This document shows positions 1 through 10,968 of a DNA stretch of 64,000 bases, piece after piece. The stretch lies in assembly GCA_039111635.1 (NCBI GenBank), contig JBCAQO010000001.1:3782001-3846000 (forward strand), written 5' to 3'. The stretch's first letter is position 1. Every line of letters begins with the position of its first letter. Position numbers and translations under genes: made by a program. This DNA comes from Heterobasidion occidentale. Lineage: Eukaryota; Basidiomycota; Agaricomycetes; Russulales; Bondarzewiaceae. The notes beneath the pieces were generated by a model. The model worked only from the letters and a program-made list of their open reading frames with translations, was not told the DNA's origin and searched no databases.

Positions 1-3000
1 CAGTCGCCAGCCAGCCGAGAACCTGAGATGCCATACTAGATTCGCTCCCAAGCACTTCCAAAGCTCGCATCGATGCGCAGGCACCAAAGAAGGACCGCGC
101 AGGCTCACTACCCCGCCCCCACCGCGTGCGTAGCTCGCCCCTAGCTCGCCCCGGCCTCCTTCTGCAATTATCCTCGGCCCCTCGACGTTCCCGCCGCAGC
201 GGCCCCTTAAATGTTCAGACTTGAAACCAGGCTGCAAGTTCAGCCTCCAATGTACATACCTACATCGATCGGAGGAGAAACGCGGGATCGCCGGCCGCCA
301 CAGGAAAACAGAGACGTCGCCGCGGGCGAGCGAGTGAATGGAGCGTGTCGGGTGTCGGGTGTGCGGTGCAATGTCGCGGTTGGTAAGACCGCGCGGAGTC
401 GTGTAATAAAGAGGGCCGGCCGGTGCTGCGCGCGACGATCGAGGGCGCTGTCAGTCGTTCGAGTGCGAGGCGGTGCAGTGCAGCTGGGGCGGAGCTCGAC
501 GAGGCAGGATGAGCATTCAGCTCGAGCGTGGCAGATATTCAATCCTTACCAAGTGGAGCTTCCTGCGCAGGGCGAGCATCGTCCCTGGTACCACCCGCGG
601 TTGCATGTCCGTACCATCATGTACTGCGACGCACCCGGCGTGACGCCACAAAGGGAGCGTGATACCACCCAAGCGCGTGCACCATGCCGAGCTCCTGTCG
701 ATCTCGGAAACACGCCACGAGCAGCCACTCACAAAGGCTTCATTACGCTCGTATTCTCCGTCTCCGAGACTCGTCTCCCTGCCGTAACGATCCTCCAGAT
801 CTTTACCCCGAACGGCCGTGAGTGTACACTGTGGCCATCCTGCCCCCCGATACGTCAGTCCATCGTGTCATGCCGGGCGCCCGAGCTTCGAAACGGACGG
901 AGGATGACGCTCGTCGACGCCCATTGACGTCCACGGCATCGAATCAGAAAACCACACACAGAGGACGGACGGGCGTGATTGGAACGTGGTCAGGCAGGCG
1001 ACTGTCGATTAGTGAGCGGCCGGACGCAGTGCGAGGCGCCCATCTTGGACGGCTGACGTCGCGAGCCTGAGAGGAATCGAAGCAGAAGGGCGCGGGCAGA
1101 CAAAGGCGCAGCGCGAATCTGCGCGAAAATTCGAAAGGAGCGAGCCAGCGATCGCGCTTCTTCTCCGGGCGGACATGGCATTGCAATTGCGAGAGGAATC
1201 GCGGTCTCGTCGACGCGATCTGGACGCGGCCGGGTTCGGTGATGATGTCGATGCGCTCGTAGCCTGCATAAGCGGGGGAACCGCGTCTGCAGTGGGTCCA
1301 TGTTGGTGCGCGAAGAGCTGCAGCGCCAGGTCCGAGTTCCGAACGCCATGGCCCGCTGGGGAATGCAAGACTCCACCTGCGCACCCACCCTCCCCCACCC
1401 TGGCCTTGCTCCCTTCTGTATCGCGCCATGCTTCTTTCAAATTTCGAGGTTTCGAGCCCAACACCGTGGAGCGCGCGGTGCGCCCCAGGACGGGAAGGGA
1501 TGATAAAGAACAGGCGGGATTGGACGACCCCGTAAGTACATGCACGCGCTTGGGGTTGGCAGATGGGCGATGAGGTGCGTCTATCAGGTATAGGTTGTTC
1601 GACAGCGGGGGCATCGGGAGGGGGAGGGGAGTGTTGATGGTGCGAGACGCCCGATGGGAGGGCAAGGTTCGAGGATGTCGCGCGAGGCCGGCGAGACCCC
1701 CAACTGAAGCGATGCGGCAGAGTTTCTGCGTGTCTTCTCTTTCTCTCTGCGCTCGCGAGCAGTTGACACTTACCGGCCAGGCCGACGCGCGCGTACGCTG
1801 CTCATGGCCAAAAACGGTGCAGGGACGCCCACGAGCGGAAACTCGCTGCCAGTTGAGTCAGCCTTTTTTCCAGCCAGAATATCCTTCTCCGCCCGGACAC
1901 CCCCTCACGTCGACGCTTGCGAATCTGCTCGCGGCAGGGAAGCGCGGGGGCCAGCGCGTGTGCATGCGGACGCGTTGGGTAGCCGCACGCTCACGCCCGA
2001 CAAGGTTTCGGCATTTCATCGTCGCAAACCGTATCGGCGCCCCGATCGCCCGTCCCTGCGCCCCTTCGCGTCCCTCTGAGCTGAACGCGTCGCACGCAAC
2101 AGTCGGTCGGCGTCGTCCGACATGCCTCACTCGTCCGACGATCCGCTGCTGAACACGCTCAGTCTTGGGTTTTCGTCGTCCATGTCGCCGACTGGCACTT
2201 GCACCGGCTCGCGTCTCGCAAAGTGGTCCGTGAATGGACGTGCCTGTGCTCGATGGGTCTGTTCGCCGAGTTGGGTTTCCCCTTTGCGTGCGCGCGCACG
2301 CACGAGCCTCGGAGAAAGCGTCGGCCACAACGGGGAATGTTGGCGGCCCTGCTTCGTCTGACGCACTCTGAGCGCGCGCGGCTGCAGTGCGCACACCGGG
2401 AACGAGCAGAATGTCACAGGGAGCACTCGGCCAGCAGTGGGCTTGTGACCCCCGACGCACGGAGTATTTCCGCGCGTATACTTTGCTCGCGGATTTGCTG
2501 ATGCGCCTGATGGGACCGCGTACATACGTGTATGCCCTTGAGAGGGTACAGGGCATCCATGGGTTCCGCATGCCCATGCCGGGGAGCGCGGGCGGTGCGG
2601 TACCGAGAGCGGTGGGGACGCGAGCCCCGCTGGGGAAAACGCGGGGGCAACTGCGAGCGAGCGTGCGTGCGTGCCTGGAACCCACCAGGCAAGGTTCAAC
2701 AATTCAAAATCGCGGATACGGCACTGCGCGGCGCAGGATCGCGCATTCATGTGTTTTCTTCGCACCCGTTCCGACTAGACACGTTTCTTTTCTTGCCTTT
2801 TTTTCTTTCTTTGTTTTTGGGCAATCGTGACCGTCTTTGGCTGCCGGCAGGTCCCGCATGAACGTCTTCCAGTTTCCTCTTGGTCCTGGTGATTCGTCGC
2901 TCGTCGGTACCGGATCACCCGAGTCTCATTCGATATTCGTGCATCCGGTGCTTGCAGCAGCAGCAGTGCAGTAGCAGTGCACCTCGAGATCAGGATGGGG

Positions 3001-6000
3001 ACTGGATGGGGACGATCTTTTCTCTCTTTCTTCCTTCTCGAAAACAAATCCCTGTTGGTTTGTTGTGTGCAATATGTCGCTGGGGAGACTCCGACTCGCT
3101 GCCCGCGGATCAAAGATCAAGATACAGTACAGCACTTTACCCAATGTCATGCATAGTCCTGCCAGCGAGAGCCCTGATCCTCCCTTCTTGACCTGTCTGT
3201 GTTGTGATGCGTGCACGGCCCCGCAAACGTCTGCGTGCCCAATCCGACCGATTGAACTCAACACCCGCCATGTCGCCCCGCCTCATTCGATTTGGGGCGC
3301 GACGTTGGCGCGTGATTTCGCACCGCACCGCACCGACGCAGGCCGACGTCTTTGATCGCCGGTGGTCCAATTGGGCGAGGCGTGTGTAGCTTGTTTCGTT
3401 GCCGCCTCGTCGTCTTGCCGTGCCGATGGATCCAGAGCGGGCCCAAGACCGCGTCGAACCAGCATCAGCCCATCGCAGCACGACGACCACGTCGCCACCA
3501 GTCTCCGTTGCTGACCAACAGTCGTTCTGTGTTGCGACCCTGCGTGGTCCAGGTCGAGCTGGTCTCTATTTCGAGGCCAATCGCCGTGATGGTTATAGTC
3601 CACTGCGCATCGAACCTTGTTCGACGCCACTGGCGCAGCGCTGCCCAATGTCCTCGGCGCGCCCGTACTCATGCGCAGGAGTCCATCCGGATCACGCGCA
3701 TGCGTGGCCCTGCTCTCCCACGCCGGGCCCTGTCGTATGCACTTAGAGTTTGATTCGCCGGCGAGCGTATCGGCATCGTGATGGGCTTCCCCGCATTGGT
3801 TGTGACCATGTGTGGACGGCCGGCAGCGCTTCTTGTCTGCACGGCTGCTGTCTTTGCGCTATCCAGCAGATGCCGGTCCACTGCGAACGACGCCCCTAGA
3901 GCGGTCGTGCGCGCCCCGCTCTATCCCTATCCTGGTTGAGGGGGAAACCTAAACACGTCTCTATCTGCGTCCTCTCTCCCGTCTCTGTCCGCGGCGTCCT
4001 CGAATCACACGTCGGTCGCTGGCAGCTGTGCAACTTCGACGATACGATCGTCGTCCTCGCCACGACAGTCCAAGACACTGACTCCCTGCGCACGAGCAGC
4101 GGCCGCGCGCGTTCTCGTAATCGCCCTGCTCGACCCACAGGCCGCATCCGACTTGCCATTTCCGCACACGCTAGTGCATTGCGGGCAGTCGCGTTTGGGA
4201 GCGCCCCTGGTTAGAGTTCGCCTCTCACGGGAACCGTCGACGCTGCTTCGCCCGCTTGTCAGACCCACATGCTGCCGTCGTCGCGTCCTATGCGCCCTGC
4301 CACCCACCGACGCGACCATTGCCTCACGGCCGACATCCGCGGACCACGCATATGCACCCACTGCACGCAGACGCGGAGGCGCTGATGCTGCGAACCCGCT
4401 AGGGCCACCTCCATCCTACTTCCCCGTACCTGTCCATCCCAGGCGGATCTTGCACGCAACGCGCGGTCCAAGCTGGTCCAAGTCGGTCGGGCGCTTCGCG
4501 GCACATTCCGCCTCCCATCTACAAGGACGCCTCGCAGCACATCTCCCCAGGCCCCCCCTTCCGCTGTAGCAACATCCCATCTGCATCATTGATCGGGGTG
4601 CCTTGCCACTCTCGAACGTGAGCTGGCGACCGAGGGTTGCTCGACGACTATCTGCGCGAAGATCGCATTGCGCATGGGCCTGCAACGTGGGGTTGCCTCT
4701 TCGGGCGGCCTCCCACGGCACGCTGCATGCCGCGCGTCTCGGAAGGCTTCGTGAGTCGCCTCTGGGCGTCGAGTGTCCTCACAGTATCTGCGAATAGGCA
4801 GCGATGCGGGCTCATAGCGCAAGTATGAGCTAGGCGCGTGCTGTACGTACTGGGTAAACTCTCATGCCTTGTTCGAGAGAAAATAGCCAGCTGCTGACTG
4901 GTGCGCTCGCTTCAAGGAGCTACAGATGCGGTGGCGCACAAATGTGGTCGGTGATCTCGCCATACTTGCTCTTGCCCAGGGTCGAAGGCCAGAGTACTAT
5001 CTCGTACTCCAGATGATCTTGGCCACCACAATCGGGCGCTGGGTCTGTACAGCTTTCAGGGCGCAACCGCACGCACGATTGCCACGCCCTTCCGAATTCG
5101 TCATGCCAGTGATCCCGCATCGTGATCCTGGTCCTCTCCGGATTCTCAAGACGAAATTCGAGCGCTTCTTCGTCCGCTGACGACGACACGTTGCGGCCGC
5201 TCGAGGGCTGAGCTCGACGCGTCGGGCCCATCTCCAGATCTCTGCTGGTCGTGTCTTATGTTGCGGCGCACACAGCCGTCCGACGATGCAGCGCAAAGCG
5301 GTGGGACACATGCGCTGTTGCACGATGTGTGGCCTCGGATCTTCGTCCATACCCCTCCGGCGCGTCCAAGCCCGTGGAATTGAGGCTCGTCCATGTGGGG
5401 TTGAGCGACTTTGCTCCGCGCTGTCCGCAGGAGCCGTGTCGTTCGCCTGCATCGCGCTCAGTGAATATGGCCAAATGGATCCTGGGCCGCAGACGGTGAT
5501 GATCGCGAGCGCGTCGCACATCTCTGTGGGTGAGGATCCGTGCATCTGAGCGTGCGCGTGGAGCTGACAAGCAAGAGGACAGATTTGCGTCGAGGTGGCG
5601 CACTGGTTTCCGATCAATGCGCCTGTGCGCCCCAGTTAGCTCACTGTATTCGTTCCCTCAGCTTATCAGGCGCACACGGATCACGGATCAGGTCTATCTT
5701 CAGACGGATCTCCATCACTCACATCCACATCTCTCCGACGCCCACCCCATCCGCCAACACATTGCATCAGACGATCAACAATGATGCGTCAGACCACAGG
5801 CAGTGAGTGGCTCCCAACTCCGAGGCACCCAGCAGCTCGCTCACCGGTGGCGCGCTCGGTGGCGTGGCTTTTCCCGATCCGGGCTTCGCTCCCGCCGAAA
5901 AGCCAAAAAAGAGAAGCGCGAGATCGCAGATGCCCGCACTGGGCACCGTTGCCCCATGGGGCGCGCGCGGCTCCGCAAAGCACATCGGAGCAGGCGCATC

Positions 6001-6750
6001 TGATGCCAGCTGACGCCGGGCGGCGGCTAACATGCTATTGATTCGCGTCCCGCTGGCGGCCTCCGCGAGCGACCGCGGCGTGGGTGTTGCGCAGCGCGTT
6101 TCGATGATTGAGTTTCTTCGAGGCCGGTGGTCGGGCTCTGGGCAGGGCGCGATTGTATTGTGGCCAGGAAATTTACTGATCAGCACCGATGTGGGTATAG
6201 GCAGGGGGCATAGGCGCGTGTGTATACGTGGGCACGCGGCGTTTTTCTGCTGTCCCTTCTATTTCGTCTCGCGTCGCGTTTTGTGTCTGAGGCCGGTCGG
6301 AGCAGAGAAACTGCCTCAGCGCTTCCGCGTCCCGGGAAGAACTCGATGTGGGGACCGGACAGGGACCGTCCACGGGACCGCCAGGGTGTGTCGTGAGGGT
6401 CGCGTCGCCGTGGCATCTTTTCGAGATGCCCTTCGTGCGATAAATGAGAGAAGGACTGTGTGGAGAGGTAAGGTTTCGAACGACGCGCGCTGAGGAGCGC
6501 ATCGGGCGGCGGGTGCCTGCGCAGTGTTCTTGGCTTCTGACTGTGTCCGGCTTCTCTTCATCCAGCCAGCATGGGAGAGGTCGTGCGACCGACGCCGATG
6601 GTCGCGTGTCGAACGTGTGTGTTCGCTGGCCAGTAAGCACGCTTTCTTTTCGATGCGCGTGCGGGGCAGGTTTCTGCTGCGTATTTGACAGGCTGATGTG
6701 AGAAGAGTCTTGGCTTGACGCTCGGCGTCATCGCAGGGTTCATGCAATAA
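1..6750. other. GC-rich region without a supportable gene
   Basis: I see no gene here. Open reading frames of 60-275 codons occur on both strands and overlap each other, as expected from GC-rich DNA. None shows a recognisable domain, a run of low-complexity typical of fungal proteins, or exons that can be joined with consistent frame. A pyrimidine-rich stretch with long T runs lies at about 2785-2820. A long promoter, a non-coding RNA, or the far end of a gene outside the window are all possible. No tRNA or rRNA signature was seen. Confidence 0.6.
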
Positions 6751-7642
6751 TCTACGGAGACGTACGTTCCTTGGTGTAATGCTAGCTAACAGCTCACTGG
6801 TGCAAATGCCGTATAGAGCTGCGGTCGTTCTACCGGAGCCGCCGCCTCAAAAGACTAACTTGCTGTTGGGCCGTGTTGGCCTGTCGAACCTGGATCATGT
6901 AGGGAATGACTTTGGCCTCGATCAGGCTTGTTTTGGTCCATCCACTACTGCTATTCTGACTTGGCATATGCGACGTCGGAGCGTCTTGGCAGATCGAGCA
7001 GTATTGTAGAGCATATGGAGCAGTGGCTTGATGACTAGAAAAACTATCCGAAACAGCCTTTGAATATCTGAGTTTATTCGTGGATGAAGTTTCGAGGAAA
7101 GCATCCTTGATATGATCTCTGGGCCTGTGGCTTCTTCGTCACACTAACCTCTGGGTTTTGTGGTACTGCGAGTGTACCGACCGGGCTGATCGAGTGTATT
7201 TCAGGCTACAGCACGATAGCACAAGGAATCTTCCGTCGGGCATAGCGACTGGGCACTCGGAAACGATGGGCATTTTTCTCATGTCATTGTATCCCATCGT
7301 GCTCACAGTGCATTTGCGGGGAATCTTTCTAGCACCTAGCACTCGGTTCTCTCTCAAAAGTAGCAAGTGCATTGCGCATTGACTATTGCATCGTTGATTA
7401 TCTTGCGAATGCGTGCATGCGAAATCCCTATGCGGAAGCAGGAAGAGCATTCGTGAAAATGACAAGATGGCTGTCATACCGGTATCGCAGGGGAAGGGTG
7501 GCATTGGACAGGATGTGCATTTAGGGGAAGGGGATGGGGTGATGAAACCGTAGGTAATGATTAATAGAGCGCAGGGGTAGGGTAGAAGTGGATTAATGAT
7601 GCGCGGGAGGGGAAGATAGAAAGCAAACTCATAATATGTTGA
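6751..7642. other. Lower-GC intergenic stretch
   Basis: The base composition falls here relative to the preceding 6.7 kb. Short reading frames exist (for example 6779-7009 plus and 7139-7504 minus), but none has a recognisable motif or a plausible exon partner. I see no supported gene. Confidence 0.5.
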
Positions 7643-8022
7643 ACAGCAAGGTGGAGAGCACGGTGCAAAGCGTGATGGAAAGCAGCGGGAATCCAGGTAG
7701 AAAGCAGGGTAGATATCATGGTGGAGAGCATCTTGAAATCATGTTGAAGACACGGTCGAAAGTCTGATAGAAAGCAAGCCGATAGCACGGTGGAAATCAA
7801 GGTGAGTACGCAGAGCTTACAGTATTCGAGTGCAATAACCCCCACACCTCCTGCATTCGCTTCGAGCGAAAGCAGTTTCTAAGACTTGATAGAAACCAAG
7901 TCGACGGCACGGTGGATAGCACGATTGAAATTAAGGTGTATAGCAAGGTGGAAAGCAAGGTGTATAGCAAGGTGGAAAGCAAGTCGACAGCAAGGTAGGT
8001 AGCAAGGTCAATAGCAAGGCGG
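7643..8022. repeat. Degenerate minisatellite, 11-12 bp unit
   Basis: The block consists of about 25 imperfect copies of a unit close to ATAGCAAGGTGG (variants AAAGCAAGGTGT, AGAGCACGGTGC, AAATCATGTTG). Units are best preserved at 7920-8022, where about eight run almost without interruption. A stretch at about 7815-7880 lacks the unit. The minus strand reads through parts of it as a repetitive Leu/Ser/Thr peptide, which I regard as a by-product of the repeat. Confidence 0.85.
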
Positions 8023-8139
8023 GGTCCTGAATCCGTGTTGCCTCAATCACCGCGCGAGTGATCATGACGACAAATTGCTTGACATCCAGCGAGCTCAAGA
8101 AAGGGATGAGGCGGTAGTGGAGGCATAGTACCAGTTCGA

Positions 8140-8350
8140 GAATCGTGCAAACGGATCATTCTGTAAGGCAGCCAAAAGATCGTGCGAAGAATCGCGTAGA
8201 CGGGAAAGCTGTGGCCTAGGAGTCGTAGTATCGTGCGATAGAGTCTCGGAGTCGTGCAATAGAGTCTGCGGATCGTGCGATGAGGACCTGATGGCCATGC
8301 AGGAGAGTCTCGAAGAAGCGCAGTAGAGTTTGTGTGTCATGCAAGAGTAT
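8140..8350. repeat. Second degenerate repeat family, about 20 bp unit
   Basis: Three neighbouring copies of a unit close to AGTCGTGCAATAGAGTCTCG lie at 8221-8290. Weaker relatives containing ATCGTGCGA flank them from about 8140 to 8350. The sequence differs from the 11-12 bp unit immediately upstream, but the two blocks share the same gene-poor region. Confidence 0.65.
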
Positions 8351-8359
8351 ATCACCCAT

Positions 8360-10968
8360 GAGAGGAATAAAACGCAAAATTAGGCGAGTAATCCAGAAGC
8401 TGTGCAGAAGAGCGTGGATTCGTACCGAGAGAAGAAGCAGATCCAGAAGAGAGGCGGCTCTAGTCGTGATATTCGTCGTGGCTCTTGAACAACAGTCCTA
8501 GGTCTCAAGGACGTAGCTGAACGCTGAGCGGAAGAGTCACTCAAAGATCTTGCCAAACGATTTGTAACCGAATGACCTGGGGGCATGAATGGAGATTAAG
8601 TTCAAATATATGATACCAGTCGGAGTCGCGTACGGATCGCTAGTTGAAGTCGATGGAGACGCTCTCGGGTCTGAGGAACAGCTTCGACGGCGAAGTGACG
8701 ACGACGGTGAATATTGAAGTCCTGGGATGCAAGACATGCGCCAAAAAGGACTAACGCACGCCCAGCTCGCCATGTTCAATCATAAATCCGGTTCGCTCAC
8801 GGGGAGATGGCTGTCAGAGTTGCGAGTGGTCCAGATGATGCTGGTTGTAAATGGTACTAGGGAGAGTGGATGAACACTGCGCCGGAGACTTGAGGTGCCA
8901 AAGCCCTGCGTTGGATGCGATCGGTAAGCAATGGGCAATGAGTGATCGTACAGCGACATGCCGCGGAGCGCCCCACCTCAACGTGTGTGCGACTCCCATC
9001 CGGAGCCGCGTGTCGCAGGAGGAAAAGGGTGTGGGGATCGTAGCAAAGAGAGTGAAGAACGAGCGGACGAAGCTGTGACTGTTTCAACGTGCGCTCGCGA
9101 GCAAGCACGATGGATGAGACAACCCAGGACCAGACGAAAACGACGAAGGACACAGCCAGTAGTAGACCAGCGAGACCAAGACCTAGGATGCGGAGCCAGC
9201 AGTAGAACATGTGCTGGACCGTATTAGCATTGGAAGTGTCGAGTAACATCCTGTTGATAGTGGTCGAGGGAGAAGAATCGAATGGATGGCATCCAAAGAG
9301 GCGTGAAGACCATATGGTAGGGCGAGGGGTTGGGACTAGTACTAGGACCGGAGACGGCCTCAATCAAAAAGGTGGCTTTTGCGCACTCATGGTTCCACTG
9401 ATTTTGAGCGATGTGAGAAGGCAGCCCTGCTTCCGTATGTATCATCGGATGATGGCTGAAAGTCGAGGCTGCAATGTGGGTAAGTTGTAGTCTCCGTTGC
9501 TGACCCAATACGCAGAAGACAAGTCGTTCTACGTATAGGAGGTAAGTTGAGCCGAGACAGCAGACCACGTTGCGCGAAAAGTTGGGAGTGTACTTACCGG
9601 TCTATATGATATCCCCCGCCAGACATGCTGTCCATATACACTAGAAATCTGTGCTCCCCGAACTGAGAAACCAATGAGCTGCAATTGTTCCAAGTTGCTG
9701 AGAGCCTGAGACACAGGCGACATGATGATGTCAGCCAGCCGAGGCCAGCCGCAGTGGTAATTACATGTGTTGGCCACAAAGCTGATACCTGATGATCAGG
9801 CTATCATGTCCGCCCATTATCACCACGGGGCTGTCTCTGTCCTCGGCCCTTAGTTCGGTGTATAGCCCCTATATCTTTCTCTGCACTGGCTATCGTCGAT
9901 TGTGCATGTACTTGGAAGGTTCGGAGGTCGGATGGAAGAAACGTAAGGATGACTAGTCTCATTCCAAGACCGCCCACCTTCACGCGCTCGGGAGGCGTCT
10001 GTCAAGCCTAATTGGATGGCGGCTGTGAACACAGGACGGCTGTTGGTCAGCGGCTGCTCCACGCCGTTCAGTGCTGCATCTCCTTGTTCGTTACGGAAAT
10101 CCAGGAACTTTCGATCGACAGGTGAGTTGTCGGTCCGCATAAGTGTATCGTTCAATACTCTCGTTCAACTCTGGATCAGTTTGTAGTCCCCTCGTTTATA
10201 TTCACCTCTCCTTCATGTAGCCAATATTCATAGTAGGGTATGCTTAATCAAGTCGCATCAAGTCGACAAAAAATGACGGTCTGCTGGTAAAAAATGCTGT
10301 ATGCACTCACTGATCAAAGCTTACATTTCGGTGACGGTCATCTCGTGCAGTGATTACGGTGCTCAGGTATATCTCCTTTTCTTTGATATCCCTCCATGGA
10401 TTGACCATTTTAGTCTCCTGCGATCGCTTTCCGTAAACACAGTTGGGCCACGCAATTTTTATCCGGCGAGGACCCTTTGTGCACACAACCTTCCCCATCT
10501 CGGCCATCTCCCCCACCGTATTGATCCCTCCATCTCCGTCTTCTCCGCAGTTTCTCAACTCGTCTACACCCAAGACCTTGAACTTCCTAAATTAAAAGTT
10601 TGTCGCCGACCGCACACAGCGAGGTCGAGCACGAGGTGCACACGGAGGCCTTGCCTGTCAAACAGCGGTTGGAGTTGCCTTACTTATGGAGGACGCGTGT
10701 CTGAGCGCTATGTACAGCAGTTATAATGTGATAGAAGCCGCCATTCGCCTGCCATTCGCCTCAAATTGACTTATCATTATCATCAACATCAGGTCAAAGC
10801 CATAGTCAAGAACTTGACCCGGCCGCTCTCATGCTTCAGTCACTGACGCTGTCACCTCACTATCCTCTCTGACACTCAGCGTACACTATTAAAGCTCTAG
10901 GTTTTGACGTCCAGGACCACACTCATAAAACTTCTATCGTAGTCTATTGTCTTACCATAGAGTACTGA
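8360..10968 (-). other. Unresolved gene or gene relic with one membrane segment
   Basis: On the minus strand several reading frames could be exons of one gene. One at 9850-10155 starts MRTDNSPVDRKFLDF. Another lies at about 9600-9777. A third runs at 8857-9363 and carries a clear hydrophobic segment of about 25 residues (LGLGLAGLLLAVSFVVF, followed by VWSWVVSSIVLA). Plausible GT and AG boundaries separate them, but I could not build one continuous frame and I do not recognise a family. It could be a lineage-specific membrane protein or a decayed copy. The remainder, including 10160-10968, shows no supported gene. Confidence 0.25.

Noticed and set aside
211..2685. Overlapping frames of 100-275 codons on both strands
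   Set aside because: High-GC chance frames: no domain, no codon pattern and no joinable exons.
6779..7009. 76-codon plus-strand frame with VVLPEPPPQKTNLL
   Set aside because: Looks like a chance or antisense frame. Neither strand gives a continuous protein or recognisable domain.
7561..8355. Minus-strand frames rich in Leu/Ser/Thr or His/Asp
   Set aside because: Their repetitiveness follows directly from the minisatellite units. There is no start context or domain.
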